A stretch of DNA of 46,326 nucleotides from a virus, in the IMG/VR virus record IMGVR_UViG_3300038761_000006, positions 1 through 46,326 of that record. One strand, 5' to 3'. Of this stretch, positions 8,956 to 19,200 are shown in pieces (the stretch's first letter is position 1; the number at the start of each line of letters is the position of its first letter). Below the pieces are notes generated by a model that was not told the DNA's origin, made no database searches, and saw only the letters and a program-made list of their open reading frames with translations. The position numbers and the translations under genes were made by a program.

Positions 8956-9446
8956 ATACCGTTTCGCTCAACGTTAGTCGCCACGGGCTGTTGCAGGTCA
9001 TCAAAAAGTCACCGGCTCTGGCAGAGCAGGCAATAAACCAGATTTTTCGCCGGGCTACCCAGGAAGGTACACGGGAAGCAAAACGTGAAGCCCCCAAAGC
9101 GGATTCGACGTTAACCAATTCGATTGCGCCGAAGCAGTTAAGTTATACGCATCACCAAATTATTACCGGCCCGCATTATTCCCGCTATGTGGAAGAGGGC
9201 ACCGGCCCGGGCGGATGGGTACCGGATAAAACCATGGAAGACTGGTTAAAGGTAAAAGGCATTCGGCCTCGTGACCCGGATATGAGCATGGAACAGTTAG
9301 TTTATCTTATCCAAACCCATATTTTTTACACAGGCACACCGTCCCAACCGTACTTAAAACCCGCCGCAGCATTGATCCGCAAGCGCTTGCCGGCTATCGC
9401 GCCTCCAGTGTTAGAAAGAGTATTTAATAAAGGATTTAAGGCATGA
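8952..9446 (+). CDS. HK97 gp10-like tail completion / head-tail joining protein
   Basis: The 164-residue protein shows the usual layout of this family: a helical start, a REAPKADSTLTNSI segment (compare the family pattern of AP...G.L..SI), a GPHYSRYVEEGTGP segment and a C-terminal QPYLKPAAALIRKRL. These proteins sit at the head-tail interface in HK97-like phages. The start overlaps the previous stop by four bases (ATGA) and its end overlaps the next gene. Confidence 0.7.
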   Translation: MNTVSLNVSRHGLLQVIKKSPALAEQAINQIFRRATQEGTREAKREAPKADSTLTNSIAPKQLSYTHHQIITGPHYSRYVEEGTGPGGWVPDKTMEDWLKVKGIRPRDPDMSMEQLVYLIQTHIFYTGTPSQPYLKPAAALIRKRLPAIAPPVLERVFNKGFKA

Positions 9447-9850
9447 CACCAAATGACCGTATTCTTGCCCTTGTAAGTCGCCTGACGGCGCAGGTATCGC
9501 CCAATGTGGTGAGTCGAAACTACCAGGACGTGGATCGTTTCGAAGAACGGGACAAAGCGATTTTTGTCGTGATATCCGGTGGTTTTCCGCAATTTGGCGG
9601 ATTGTTTGACGAAGAGGACGAGCGCCACGAAGTCATGATCCTGGTGCAGCAATACGTTGCCGATGGCACATCAGGTGGCGACAGAGAGGCTCTGGAATTC
9701 GGTTTTATTAATACCATCCGCCAACTGGTAAAAGAAGACGGTACCCACAACGCGCCGTTAAACCTGGAAATGAAAAAAGCTCACAGCAGCCGGCAAATGG
9801 ATCCTAACCATGCCTGGGTTGTGGTTGAACTGGAATTTAACGACCTGTAG
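9443..9850 (+). CDS. Putative tail terminator / minor tail protein
   Basis: The 135-residue protein overlaps the gp10-like gene by four bases and is the last gene before the promoter-like element that opens the tail operon. Size and position match tail terminator proteins such as lambda gpU, which cap the tail tube and bind the head connector. The sequence has a beta-rich core (KAIFVVISGGF, EVMILVQQYV, AWVVVELEF). Assignment is by synteny, not by a recognised motif. Confidence 0.5.
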   Translation: MTPNDRILALVSRLTAQVSPNVVSRNYQDVDRFEERDKAIFVVISGGFPQFGGLFDEEDERHEVMILVQQYVADGTSGGDREALEFGFINTIRQLVKEDGTHNAPLNLEMKKAHSSRQMDPNHAWVVVELEFNDL

Positions 9851-9856
9851 AGCAAT

Positions 9857-9897
9857 AACTTTTACCCTAACTTTGCGCATTTCATCCTGCCACACTG
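9857..9897 (+). promoter_or_regulatory. Late promoter-like repeat, copy 2 (before tail genes)
   Basis: Forty of 41 bases match the element at 5263-5303, including the ACCCTAACTTTGC core and the CACACTG end. It lies in the only real gap between connector and tail-tube genes and stands 25 bases before ATG 9923. Such identity across 4.6 kb in non-coding DNA points to selection. Confidence 0.65.
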
Positions 9898-9922
9898 GAC
9901 CTATCATAACGAGGGTCCATCT

Positions 9923-10111
9923 ATGTCAATCACAGTCACCAATGCCAGTAAAGACGTTCAGCGTAGTGCTGGCATCGATTTCAAGCCAGGCAAGAACACT
10001 CTTTCTGCAGCGGCGTTAACGCCAGCAAAGCGGTGCCAGATTGAAGCCAATCCACATTTAACCATTAGCGAAGCCACCGAAACCGCTAAAAGCAAAGGGG
10101 AGGCCAAGTAA
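9923..10111 (+). CDS. Small hypothetical tail-operon protein
   Basis: The 62-residue protein opens the tail operon, just downstream of the repeated promoter-like element, with a GAGGG SD (in cataacgagggtcc) before ATG. It is basic to neutral, Thr/Ala/Lys-rich and without membrane segment or Cys. Its stop codon overlaps the tail-tube ATG by one base. No family recognised. Confidence 0.65.
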   Translation: MSITVTNASKDVQRSAGIDFKPGKNTLSAAALTPAKRCQIEANPHLTISEATETAKSKGEAK

Positions 10112-11061
10112 TGGCTGTATTTCAAAAGTATAAAACATCACGATTAGTACTCGCGCTTGCCGTGTTTAACGCGACGGCAGATCCGGCGTTAACGGTTGGC
10201 GAAGATTACATTGCAGCTGGTGAGACCCCTGTATATGTGCGTACTAAAAATGCCACGATAAACCTGCAAGTGGAACAACTCGACCGGGAGTTGGATGACG
10301 CAACTCTGGGTTTTAAAGAGCAACTATTGGTTGGTCACCACTTCACCATTGAATGTGAAGTTGAAATCGCCGGTCGTGGCACGGCAACAACCCCAGCTGC
10401 CTACGCTGGCCTCATTCAAATGGCTGCATTTGATCAGGATATTTCCAGTGGTACTCACGTTGACCATACCCAGTTAGATGATGACAGCTGGATTGATGGC
10501 ACGATTTATTTTTATGCCGCTGGTCGTTCTCATAAATTACTGAATGCACAGGTCGAATTGGGCTGGAATGTGAGTAACGGTGCTGTGGGCGTTTTCCCTT
10601 TAACCATTACTGGTGTTTATGGCGGTGTTGCCGCTGATGGCTTCCCATCTCCAACCTTTAACCAGGCTAAGCCGGTGAAAGTTGGCAATCAGTACACCAC
10701 GTTTACGCTCGATGGTGTCGAGTACGCCATGGTGAATTTTACCGGCAACCAGAACAACGAAGTTAACTATACCGACCTGCCTGGTTACGAAGGCGTGAGC
10801 ATTGACGATATTGCACCGGAAGGTGAAATCGAAATCTTAGCGCCTGCCCATGGTGACTTCGATCCGTTCGCCATTGTGAGATCTGAAACTCAACCGCTTT
10901 TGCCAGTGTCCGTGGTGCACGGCACCACCGCGGGAAACATTGTGACTATCAGCAACCCGCAAATCCAAATACTTGGCGTCGGTTATGGCGATTTTGAGGG
11001 TAAACGTACCTTTGTAATGCCATTCGGTGGCATTGGTAAAACTGCGATCCGGACGGCCTGA
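10111..11061 (+). CDS. Major tail tube protein
   Basis: The 316-residue protein is mostly predicted beta (for example ATINLQVEQLD, FTIECEVEIAGRG, GVFPLTITGVYGG), and lies directly before two small chaperone-like genes and the tape measure. That is the standard place of the siphovirus tail tube protein, which polymerises into the DNA conduit around the tape measure. An N-terminal region with KNATINLQVEQLDRELDD is typical for tube proteins. The stop is followed one base later by the next ATG. Confidence 0.8.
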   Translation: MAVFQKYKTSRLVLALAVFNATADPALTVGEDYIAAGETPVYVRTKNATINLQVEQLDRELDDATLGFKEQLLVGHHFTIECEVEIAGRGTATTPAAYAGLIQMAAFDQDISSGTHVDHTQLDDDSWIDGTIYFYAAGRSHKLLNAQVELGWNVSNGAVGVFPLTITGVYGGVAADGFPSPTFNQAKPVKVGNQYTTFTLDGVEYAMVNFTGNQNNEVNYTDLPGYEGVSIDDIAPEGEIEILAPAHGDFDPFAIVRSETQPLLPVSVVHGTTAGNIVTISNPQIQILGVGYGDFEGKRTFVMPFGGIGKTAIRTA

Positions 11062-11062
11062 T

Positions 11063-11380
11063 ATGAAGTTGAAAATTATTGAAACCAATGAAGTGACCTG
11101 GCCGGTAACCGTTAACCTGCCACAGGATGGTGGCGGGGTTACCACCACTACATTTTTTGCCCGTTTTAGACGCCTTTCAGAAGACCAGTTTAACGAGCTT
11201 GGCCAAAAAGGCGTTACGCCAATAGTTCGTGCTGCGCTGGTTGGGGCTGGTGAAACTGAAAGCGATGTGGAAAAGCTGAGTGAGGAAGAAAAAATAGAGC
11301 TCACAAAGCTCAGCAACTACCGTGCTGGCCTTTACGATGCCTACTTAAAAATGGACTCAGCGATAGAAACAAAAAACTAA
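11063..11380 (+). CDS. Tail assembly chaperone (gpG-like)
   Basis: The 105-residue acidic protein starts at ATG 11063, directly after the tail-tube stop; a longer frame from GTG 11027 would run inside that gene. It has a short beta N-terminus and a helical C-terminus (SDVEKLSEEEKIELTKLS). The two-gene set between tube and tape measure is the classic tail chaperone pair. Its last sense codons (ACA AAA AAC, then TAA) contain a slippery A AAA AAC heptamer in the correct phase, so part of translation may shift into the next gene to give a gpGT-like fusion. Confidence 0.75.
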   Translation: MKLKIIETNEVTWPVTVNLPQDGGGVTTTTFFARFRRLSEDQFNELGQKGVTPIVRAALVGAGETESDVEKLSEEEKIELTKLSNYRAGLYDAYLKMDSAIETKN

Positions 11381-11405
11381 TGGAACTCGCCCAAGGATGG
11401 GTGGG
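11371..11405 (+). other. Probable -1 programmed frameshift signal
   Basis: AAAAAAC at 11371-11377 is phased as A AAA AAC in the zero frame, immediately before the TAA stop (11378-11380). A -1 slip enters the frame of the next gene (CTA then ATG 11380), which is open to 11754. Eight bases after the heptamer lies a 7-bp stem, 11386-11392 with 11399-11405 (loop AAGGAT, one G-T and one T-G pair). Slippery site, spacer and stem are what -1 frameshifting needs, and lambda G/GT is the established parallel. Confidence 0.75.
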
Positions 11406-11754
11406 GCCATCGGTTACTCAGGCTGATCGAAACGACTACATAGATCAGCTTAAAGGATTAGGTAGTAGCGATGATGAAATTCAGGCAATTCTGGCAGAGG
11501 ATGACGATTTCAAGGACAGAGTTATCGAGTTACTTCCAGAAAATAAAACGGCTTTTTACTGGTTTTTGGATATCGATGACCTATGGCAATACACAGAAGG
11601 TATGCGTACCTGTTTAGATATACAGGCAATTCTGGCCGATGCGCAGATCACAGGTCGAAAGTATTCAAAGCTCGATTATCACAAATTGCGGATCATTGGT
11701 CGGCATGTTATTCACTGTTTAGCAGAGCGTTATCGTGAGCAAAAGCGATCTTGA
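11380..11754 (+). CDS. Tail assembly chaperone, downstream (gpT-like) part
   Basis: The 124-residue frame overlaps the previous gene at TAATG and lies in its -1 frame. It may be made alone from ATG 11380 but more likely also as the C-terminal part of a frameshift fusion. It is acidic at the N-terminus (SSDDEIQAILAEDDDFKD) and aromatic in the middle (TAFYWFLDIDDLWQY). In lambda the T domain recruits tail tube subunits while the G part binds the tape measure. Its end overlaps the GTG start of the tape measure gene. Confidence 0.7.
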   Translation: MELAQGWVGPSVTQADRNDYIDQLKGLGSSDDEIQAILAEDDDFKDRVIELLPENKTAFYWFLDIDDLWQYTEGMRTCLDIQAILADAQITGRKYSKLDYHKLRIIGRHVIHCLAERYREQKRS

Positions 11755-14641
11755 TATCTTTATCAATCTGATAGCCAATACTAAGGGCATGCGAGGTGAA
11801 TACCAGCAGGCCGCGGCTAAACAGGTGGCTTTAAACCGTGAAATGAATCGGGGAAAGCAAGCGGCGGCAACGGCGGCCAGCGGTTTAAACCAAGTTGAAC
11901 GCCAATCCTCTTTACTCAATACCAGCTTACGCTCAGTGGCCGGAACGGCGGCCACTGTTTTTGGCGTGTTATCTGCCAGAACAGCCGCTATCGACATTAA
12001 AGACACCCTGGCTGATTATCAGCAATTCTCAACGCGCCTACGTTTTCTGAGTGAAGATACTCAGGATTACACCAGCACCATGGCGTTTTTAGATAACCTT
12101 GCCGATGAACACGGTAAAACTATTCTGAGCCTTGGGGAAAGCTACACGTCGTTAGCAGCATTACGCAAAGGCGACTTGCTCACCATGCAGCAAAGCCGGG
12201 ACTTATTGACCGGCTTAAGTAATGCACAAAGCGCGTTAGGGGTCGAATCAAGCAAACTTGAACTAGTGCTTTATGGTTTAGGCCAGGCGATGTCACAGCC
12301 TGTAGTACAAACCGCTGAATTTAATCAGGTTGTCGAACCGTTGCCGGGATTAATGCAAGCCATGACCAGGGCTGCGGGTTTGCAATCAGGTTCGTTTAGA
12401 GATCTCGTGCTATCGGGAAAAGTCACCAGTGATATGTTGCGAGATATTCTCATCAAAGCCCTTAAAGAGTATGACGGTGCGGCAAAAGCCAATATTGATA
12501 ATATTACTGCACAAGAAGATGCATTAGAAAACCTACGGGTAAAAACTATCGCCGCCTTTGAAGACCCTATCAATAACGCCTATGGCGCCATGCTTGATAC
12601 CGCGGCGTCTTCGCTGGAATTTTTTAAGGACAATGCCCAGTCTGTTACTACCGCGCTTGAAGTATTAACGGTTGCTGGGCTACTCAGAGGTACCGCGGCT
12701 TTAGTCAATTACACCACTGCAACAGTGGCCAAGCGAACTGCCACCATTGAAGCGGCCAGAGCCGACCTTTTACAAGCCCAGAGTAATGTAAATGTAGCTA
12801 GAACCCAAGCAGGTGTAACGGGTATGTATGGCGCCTCTACGGCTGCTGCGACACGTTTAAAAGTGGCCACGGATACATTAACCGCTGCGCAGGCCCGCTA
12901 TAACGCGGTGGCAATTACCGGTACCGCCGTTGGTCGTGGCCTATTGGCCGTGATGGGCGGTATCCCGGGCGTGGTATTGCTCGGGGGCTATGCCTTGTAT
13001 TCCTGGGCAACGTCAGCGGATGACGCTACCGCAAAGGCCAAAGGCTTGACCGATCAGGTCGAAGCCCTAAACAGCGCCATGAACCCCTTCAGTAAATACA
13101 CCAAAACTCAGGCCACGTCTGCGCTACAACGTTATACCGGCCAGATGAAACTGGCTGAGCAAATGGCGCAGGAAATGCGTGAACGGTTCGACAATCCGTA
13201 CTTCGATGTAACAATAGAACAAGTGGTCGAAGCAGAAAAAGCGGTTGAAGACCTGGCCAATAAAATTGCACTGCTCAATCAGGTATTAAAACGCCCGACT
13301 GACACTTCTGGTCCCGTTGACAATGCCGCTATTGAAAAGTCAAAAACACTGTTGGCGAACTTGGAAAAGCAAGCTGCGCTGTATGGCACGGTGGGAGAAG
13401 CAGCGAAGATTGCCTATGAAACGGCGTATGGTTCGCTGAAAAATCTGTCAGCTGAAGAAAAGGCCCAGGTAATACTGGCCGCGACTAAACTCGATGCAAA
13501 AAAGTCTGAGATAGACCAGGCACGGCAACTTAAAGATGAAACTGATCTTTTAATCTCACAACGTCAACGTGAAATAGCGTTGTTTGGCAATACTACCCAT
13601 GAAGCAAAGATCCGCTACGACTTAGAGCATGGCTCATTAGTAGCGATTAATGAAGAAATTCGCAAAAAGCTCATTCTGCAAGCGCAGGAACTGGATAAAC
13701 TCAACGAAGCCAAACGGGTACAAGCTGAAGTCGAGCGAATTGCGGCCGGCGCACAAACCCCGACCCAGCGCGAAAATGCCAATTACAAAAGCAATATCGG
13801 CACCCTGGAAACCTACCGAGACAGCCTGCCAGAGCAAGACCTGGCCAAACGCCAGGAAATTAACCAGCTTATCGAGATGGAGCAGTTGCGCCATAACCGG
13901 GCGCTGGAAGACATTGCCCGCAATTCCAAAAGTGAAATTGATGCTATGTGGTCTGAAACGTTCGATCGTTTCGCGGCTGGCATTGGCAATGCCACCGCTG
14001 ATGCGTTGTTTGAATCTAAGAACCTGGGAGATGGGATCCGCTCTGTCCTACTGTCCACTGGCAAACAAGCTGTGGCTACCTTAGTGGAAATTGGTATCAA
14101 GCGAGCGGCACTGGCCGCTATCAATACTGCTTCAACTACAACGGAGGCCACCACGTCTGCTACTGCCATGACTACCGCGGCAGGAACTATCACAGGAGCA
14201 ATGGCGCCAGCTGCTGCAGCAACCACGTTGGCGACTGGCGGTACCAATGGTATTGGCTCATTGGCAACTATAGCGGCTGTAGGTGCTGCCATGTCGGCCA
14301 TGTTTGCCGGTCTCTTTGATAAAGGGGGCAACATATCGGCAGGTAAATTTGGGATCGTTGGCGAACGTGGCCATGAGTTAGTGCAAGGTCCGGCATACGT
14401 AACGAGCCGGCAACAAACCGAAAAAATGTTTCAGCAATCGGGTAATAAAAATGGCGCAACCAATATAACGTACATAGACAACTCACAGTTCAACGTTACC
14501 GGAGCAAACACAGAGGAAGTAATTTCTCAAATAAAACCCATGTTTGCGCAAAGTAAACGCGACACGGTTGCAGAGGTTGGCAGACAGCTAAGCAAGGGCC
14601 GTGGGCCTGTTTACGATGGATACAGGGTGGCTTCAGCATGA
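11735..14641 (+). CDS. Tail tape measure protein
   Basis: At 968 residues this is the longest tail gene apart from the tip protein, starting with GTG inside the preceding frame. It is Ala/Gln/Leu-rich and largely helical with coiled-coil stretches at 20-60, 340-400 and 520-760. A hydrophobic patch near 400-425 (GRGLLAVMGGIPGVVLLGG) and an Ala/Thr-rich hydrophobic segment near 810-860 are typical. The end (GIVGERGHELVQGPAYVTS) is commonly seen in tape measure proteins. It sets tail length and is ejected ahead of DNA. Confidence 0.93.
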   Translation: MSKSDLDIFINLIANTKGMRGEYQQAAAKQVALNREMNRGKQAAATAASGLNQVERQSSLLNTSLRSVAGTAATVFGVLSARTAAIDIKDTLADYQQFSTRLRFLSEDTQDYTSTMAFLDNLADEHGKTILSLGESYTSLAALRKGDLLTMQQSRDLLTGLSNAQSALGVESSKLELVLYGLGQAMSQPVVQTAEFNQVVEPLPGLMQAMTRAAGLQSGSFRDLVLSGKVTSDMLRDILIKALKEYDGAAKANIDNITAQEDALENLRVKTIAAFEDPINNAYGAMLDTAASSLEFFKDNAQSVTTALEVLTVAGLLRGTAALVNYTTATVAKRTATIEAARADLLQAQSNVNVARTQAGVTGMYGASTAAATRLKVATDTLTAAQARYNAVAITGTAVGRGLLAVMGGIPGVVLLGGYALYSWATSADDATAKAKGLTDQVEALNSAMNPFSKYTKTQATSALQRYTGQMKLAEQMAQEMRERFDNPYFDVTIEQVVEAEKAVEDLANKIALLNQVLKRPTDTSGPVDNAAIEKSKTLLANLEKQAALYGTVGEAAKIAYETAYGSLKNLSAEEKAQVILAATKLDAKKSEIDQARQLKDETDLLISQRQREIALFGNTTHEAKIRYDLEHGSLVAINEEIRKKLILQAQELDKLNEAKRVQAEVERIAAGAQTPTQRENANYKSNIGTLETYRDSLPEQDLAKRQEINQLIEMEQLRHNRALEDIARNSKSEIDAMWSETFDRFAAGIGNATADALFESKNLGDGIRSVLLSTGKQAVATLVEIGIKRAALAAINTASTTTEATTSATAMTTAAGTITGAMAPAAAATTLATGGTNGIGSLATIAAVGAAMSAMFAGLFDKGGNISAGKFGIVGERGHELVQGPAYVTSRQQTEKMFQQSGNKNGATNITYIDNSQFNVTGANTEEVISQIKPMFAQSKRDTVAEVGRQLSKGRGPVYDGYRVASA

Positions 14642-15240
14642 CATTACCCGTATTTCCACAACACATTTTGCCAACCCGCCTCACGTTTAAAATTGTGCCA
14701 AATTCAAAAACGGTCACAAGCGTAAACCGCATGAGTGAAGTTTGGACGCGCCCGGGGGCTTACTGGGTCTTTCAAGGTAGCTGGTCTCGTATTCGTTATG
14801 CCGTTTCTCGCGAACTCGATGTGTTTATTGACTCATTAGATGGGTCTGCGGGTGAATTTATGATGTGGGATTCAACGCATACGCAGTTAGGCGACTGGGG
14901 GGGAAGTATAGTTGTACATGGATCAGACCAAAGCGGCACCATTTTACAAATAAGAGGGGCAACGCCAAATGCACTTATTGCACCAGCTGGCGATCGCTTC
15001 CAATTAGACAATTATCTCTACAAATTAATGGTGGATGCCATCGCGGATTCAAACGGCATGTGCACTCTGAATATTAGACCTCAGCTATTTAAAGTCCCGC
15101 TCGACGGTGAATTACTCATTTCAGATGATCCAATGTGCAAAATGATGCTGCCTGATAATAACCAGGGGTTGTCCTTTGCGGAACGAAAGCTGGTGATCAG
15201 TGACTTTACACTGTCTGGCTATACGAGTAACCGCACATGA
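14638..15240 (+). CDS. Tail tip assembly protein (M/Dit-like position)
   Basis: The 200-residue protein overlaps the tape measure stop (ATGA) and opens a four-gene tip cluster whose order resembles gene transfer agent gp12-gp15 and lambda M-L-K-J. It begins with FPQHILPTRLTFKIVPNSKT and has many short beta strands. In that arrangement the first protein forms the distal end of the tail tube. Family membership is inferred mainly from order and length. Confidence 0.55.
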   Translation: MTLPVFPQHILPTRLTFKIVPNSKTVTSVNRMSEVWTRPGAYWVFQGSWSRIRYAVSRELDVFIDSLDGSAGEFMMWDSTHTQLGDWGGSIVVHGSDQSGTILQIRGATPNALIAPAGDRFQLDNYLYKLMVDAIADSNGMCTLNIRPQLFKVPLDGELLISDDPMCKMMLPDNNQGLSFAERKLVISDFTLSGYTSNRT

Positions 15241-15827
15241 GAATAATCGATCCGCAACTAGAAACCTTACTGGCTATGCCCAACAAAATAGCGGCATTAC
15301 TTGGGTACATCGAATGGTCATCAGGTGTTGCCCGTTTCCATAATGGTGTTAGCCAGGTTGTCTGGGACGGCGAAACCTACTATGGCGTTGGTGAAATGGG
15401 CGATATTTCCGGTATTAAAGAAGGTGCCGGTAGCGACATTACGCTAACGCTTCAGACCCATGACGTGAATTTGATTGAAGAGGCCATTAAAGACGACAGC
15501 TCCGGCGGGAATATTCGCCTTTATCTGGCGGCGTTTGATGAAAACATGCAAGTTTCCGCCGCCCAGTTAATTTATGCCGGTTTGGTTAATTTCACGCCAG
15601 TGAGCTATGGGGAAGTACCTAAAATAGCCGTTGAAGGGATTAGTTATAACCATCGTTGGAACATGCCCAAAGAACACACGACCTACACCGCGGCCTACCA
15701 ACGCTCCTTACATTCAGAAGATAGCTTCTTTGATGACGTTGAAAGTGTCACAAAAGGTCCACTATCCAGCTATCAAAGCAATCAAGCGGTTGGTCGTGGC
15801 AGCAGAGCGAGAGGCCATCGACGATGA
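15237..15827 (+). CDS. DUF2163/GTA gp13-like tail tip protein
   Basis: The 196-residue protein lies between the distal tail protein and the NlpC/P60-like peptidase, the position of GTA gp13 and lambda gpL. The N-terminal part (GYIEWSSGVARFHNGVSQVVWDGETYYGVGEM) has the pattern of a short beta-hairpin measuring domain found in DUF2163-like tail proteins. The C-terminus is basic and Ser/Arg-rich. Start and stop both overlap neighbours by four bases (ATGA), so the cluster is translationally coupled. Confidence 0.6.
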   Translation: MRIIDPQLETLLAMPNKIAALLGYIEWSSGVARFHNGVSQVVWDGETYYGVGEMGDISGIKEGAGSDITLTLQTHDVNLIEEAIKDDSSGGNIRLYLAAFDENMQVSAAQLIYAGLVNFTPVSYGEVPKIAVEGISYNHRWNMPKEHTTYTAAYQRSLHSEDSFFDDVESVTKGPLSSYQSNQAVGRGSRARGHRR

Positions 15828-16237
15828 ACATTAAAAGAGTAGAAAACTGGAAGCACAAACTCGGCCAGTTAATACAAAAAGACAGAAACCGCTCGTTTGA
15901 ATGGGGCGTTCACGACTGTTGCATGTTCGCCGCCAGCGCGATTGAAGCTCAAACCGGCCATGATCCCGCGGCGAAGTACAGAGAGACTTACCGTTGCGAA
16001 CGGTCAGCACTGGAAGTGATGAAAAAAGAAGGGTGCGAAGGTTTGCGTGACTTTGTGGAATTATTTCTTGGGGCGCCTGATGGATTGCTTAACGTACGGC
16101 GGGGTGATATAGCACTAATCAAATTTGAGGGGCGCGATACACTCGGCGTTGTTTATGGTGGCGTAATTGTTCCTGGCGAAAAAGGGCTGGTATCCGTTCC
16201 GCTGCAAAGCTGCATAATGAATTGGAGGGTTGGTTAA
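15824..16237 (+). CDS. NlpC/P60-like tail peptidase (DUF6950-type)
   Basis: The 137-residue protein contains WGVHDCCMFAASAIEAQTGHDP near residues 25-47, where the Cys preceding MFAA fits the catalytic Cys of phage NlpC/P60-type cell-wall peptidases. VRRGDIALIK and LGVVYGG later in the sequence match the region that normally supplies the His. Such proteins are carried in the tail tip to open peptidoglycan on entry. It lies between DUF2163-like and J-like genes, as in GTA gp14 and lambda gpK. Confidence 0.7.
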   Translation: MNIKRVENWKHKLGQLIQKDRNRSFEWGVHDCCMFAASAIEAQTGHDPAAKYRETYRCERSALEVMKKEGCEGLRDFVELFLGAPDGLLNVRRGDIALIKFEGRDTLGVVYGGVIVPGEKGLVSVPLQSCIMNWRVG

Positions 16238-19200
16238 TGCCTTCAGTCGTAGTGGGTGCAATCGTGGCGTATGGCGCTGCAGCGGTGGTTTCGGTTGGCT
16301 GGGCGGTTGCTATCGGTGTTGCGGCGGCAATCGCTTATGACAATATGATGGATGGCATGATGGCCGGCGTAGGCGGGCTCAGTACCGCTAACCAGGAATT
16401 GCGTGTAGAAGCCAATGCTGCGCAAATTATGATTGTCGGCAGAGCCGTAACCAGCGGCCCAATTACTAAATATGAAAAAAGAACCATCGATGGCGTTGCG
16501 TACCATTTATTCTTTACGCCTATTGCGGCTCACCCTTGCCATTTTGTGCAGTTGTATCAATTGGATGGTAAATCTAAAAGTTCGTTGTCTGGTAATGGTT
16601 ATCGCATTATTGTTAGCCTCGGGGATCAAACCGAACCGGTCCCTGAAGCGTTAGAAGAAATGGCCACCATCGACAATACCTTTGTTGGGTTTGGTTTAAC
16701 GCACGCCTACCACAAATATGAAATTAACCCTGATATTTTCCCCAATGGCGTTCAGGACGTTAAGTTTCTAGTTAACGGGATTAAAGTCTACGACCCTCGA
16801 AAGGATGACACAGCAGGCGGTTCAGGTCTGCACCGACACAATGATGAGTCAACGTGGGAATGGACTGATAACGCCGCACTAATAAATTTTCATTGGAAAC
16901 GCTGGATGGGCGACATCGAATTGCCTATTGAAATGTTTGACCTTCAAAATATCGCTTTTGAAGCAAACATATGCGACGAGCTTGTCACGTTCACAGATAG
17001 TAACGGTGACATTCAGACAGAAAAGCGTTTTACCTGCAACGGAGTCATTGATTTAACTCAGGGCCAACGAAGCGTTGAAGAAGAACTTTTAAGTAGCTGC
17101 GGTGGCCGCTGGATCGAAACTCCCGGTAAGTTTTATCTGGCGGTTGCAGCATATCGTGGTCCAGCCTCTGTTACGTTAAGTGACGATGATTTAAAGGGGG
17201 ATATCGAACGAAACCCCTTTACACCGCTGTCGCAACGATTCAACGCTATTACCGCTTCTTTTATTGATAAAAAGTCGTTCTACCAGGAGTCAAAATGTCC
17301 AGAAATCAGTAGTGCGTTTTATCAAACCAGAGACAAGCGGGTTATTAAAAAGAACCGCATTCTGGGTTACACGGACAGCGCTACTATGTGTCAGCGTTTA
17401 AATCGAATATACATGGAGCAGATAAACGCCGGAGATACATTGCGCGTTCAAGTAGGTTGGCGCGGCATTAAATGTGCCCCAGGTGTGGTTGTTAATACTA
17501 ATTTTAAAAACAACAATATCGTTGGCAAGGAATATGAAGTCATTGATTACGACTTTGACTCAGAAGAGTTTGTCTGGACGCTTACCTTAAAGGAAACTGG
17601 TGAGGCATTATATGACGACACAATTGTACCTTCTGAACTGGATTTACTGCCTAATTCGACGATAGATAATACTGTTGTCGACATACCAAATACACCAAGC
17701 TATTCCGAAACACCCAACGACAGTTGGAGGCAAGGCGTTATAACCTGGACACACCCGGAGCCTGGCAGTGTTCGACGATATATTGTTCTGCTTACCAAAG
17801 TGCCAGATGATGGTTGGAGTAAGGTTTATTATCCTACAGCGCCATCTATTGATCTGAATAACCTGGGTAATGGCGATTACTTAGTTGCGGTGAGTGCTGA
17901 AAACCGTTTTGAGAAAAAGAGTGAAGCAGTAACGATGCAGTTCAGCATCGGCTTGCCTAACACCCCAATAAACAATGTTACCTATCAAATTTTACCAGGC
18001 AGGGTGATCATTAATGCACCTACACCGCCGAACCCAGCAGCAACTTATGACTGGAAAATTTCTTATCAAGATGACTTTGAAACTGCGCAAAGCTACGGTA
18101 GGAACTTAACAATAACGGTAACCCCAACGCAGCAGGATGCGACATTGTACGTATGGTACAGGGTGGTCGATGGGGATTTAGCTGCGGCATCCTGGGTGTC
18201 ATTTTCAATCGAAAATCTCATTGGGTTATCTAGCGGCGAAGTGACGCCCGAATTGATTAGCAGCTTGACGTTGCCAGGGTTGCCGCAAACGCTACTTGAT
18301 ACCATTACCGGTGTCACTAGCGACATCAATAATTGGTCACAACAAACCGGCGAACTGGGCGGCGATTACTCCACGCTGCTGTATAACGTGACCGAAGCCA
18401 CTGGCGCAGCAGCGGCGAATTACTTGGATATTATCGCAATAAAACAATTGGTCGGTACCACAAGTGTAACGGCTCAAATCACCGAGTTTAAAAACGTGCA
18501 GATTGGTTATGAGGATGAGGATACGGGCGAATGGGTGGAAGGCGCAGCGTTTGCCCAGGCATTCAACGAAGTGCGCATTACCGATGCCGATGAAAACGAA
18601 CTGAGCATTCACCAATACTTTGAAGCCCTTGAAACCCGCACAGGCCTGCTGGAAGGCAAGGTTCAACTTGGTGTTACTGTTGAAGGCTCTTACACCGGTA
18701 TTGAAATACTGGCTGGTTCCAGTGGCCTAAGTTCCTTTCGGTTGTTTATGGATGAACTGGTGTTTGCCAGTCGCGCCGGTGAAATTGCCTATGAATATCT
18801 GGCAGCGTATGGGCGCCATGTTTGGTACGGCGCCACCGTAAAAATCGGCGCAACTGAAATGATTGTCGAAGATTTAGAAGCGCCGTTCGGGCCGGACAAT
18901 CTCGCCTATTGGCGCGGCCCTACCACACTCAACATGGGCGTACCAGACTTCGATAACCTCACCAAGGCGAATGCTAATGAATGGCGTGCGCCTAATGGAG
19001 AATGGTATCGCACCGGAAAAGCTACACTGGCAGCACCGGAATTAACCATTGTCGATAGCAACGGCGATCCGCTGATCGAGTACGACAGTGTTGCTGACAC
19101 CATTAAAAACTACGGTACGTTCTATGCCGCCAATATTATTGGTGGCCTGTATGGCTCAATCAATAAAACAGTTACCCAGCCAGCCAACGCAGTATCGACA

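Noticed and set aside
13813-14334. 173-residue minus-strand frame opposite the tape measure
   Set aside because: Ala/Ser/Val-rich shadow of an Ala-rich helical gene.
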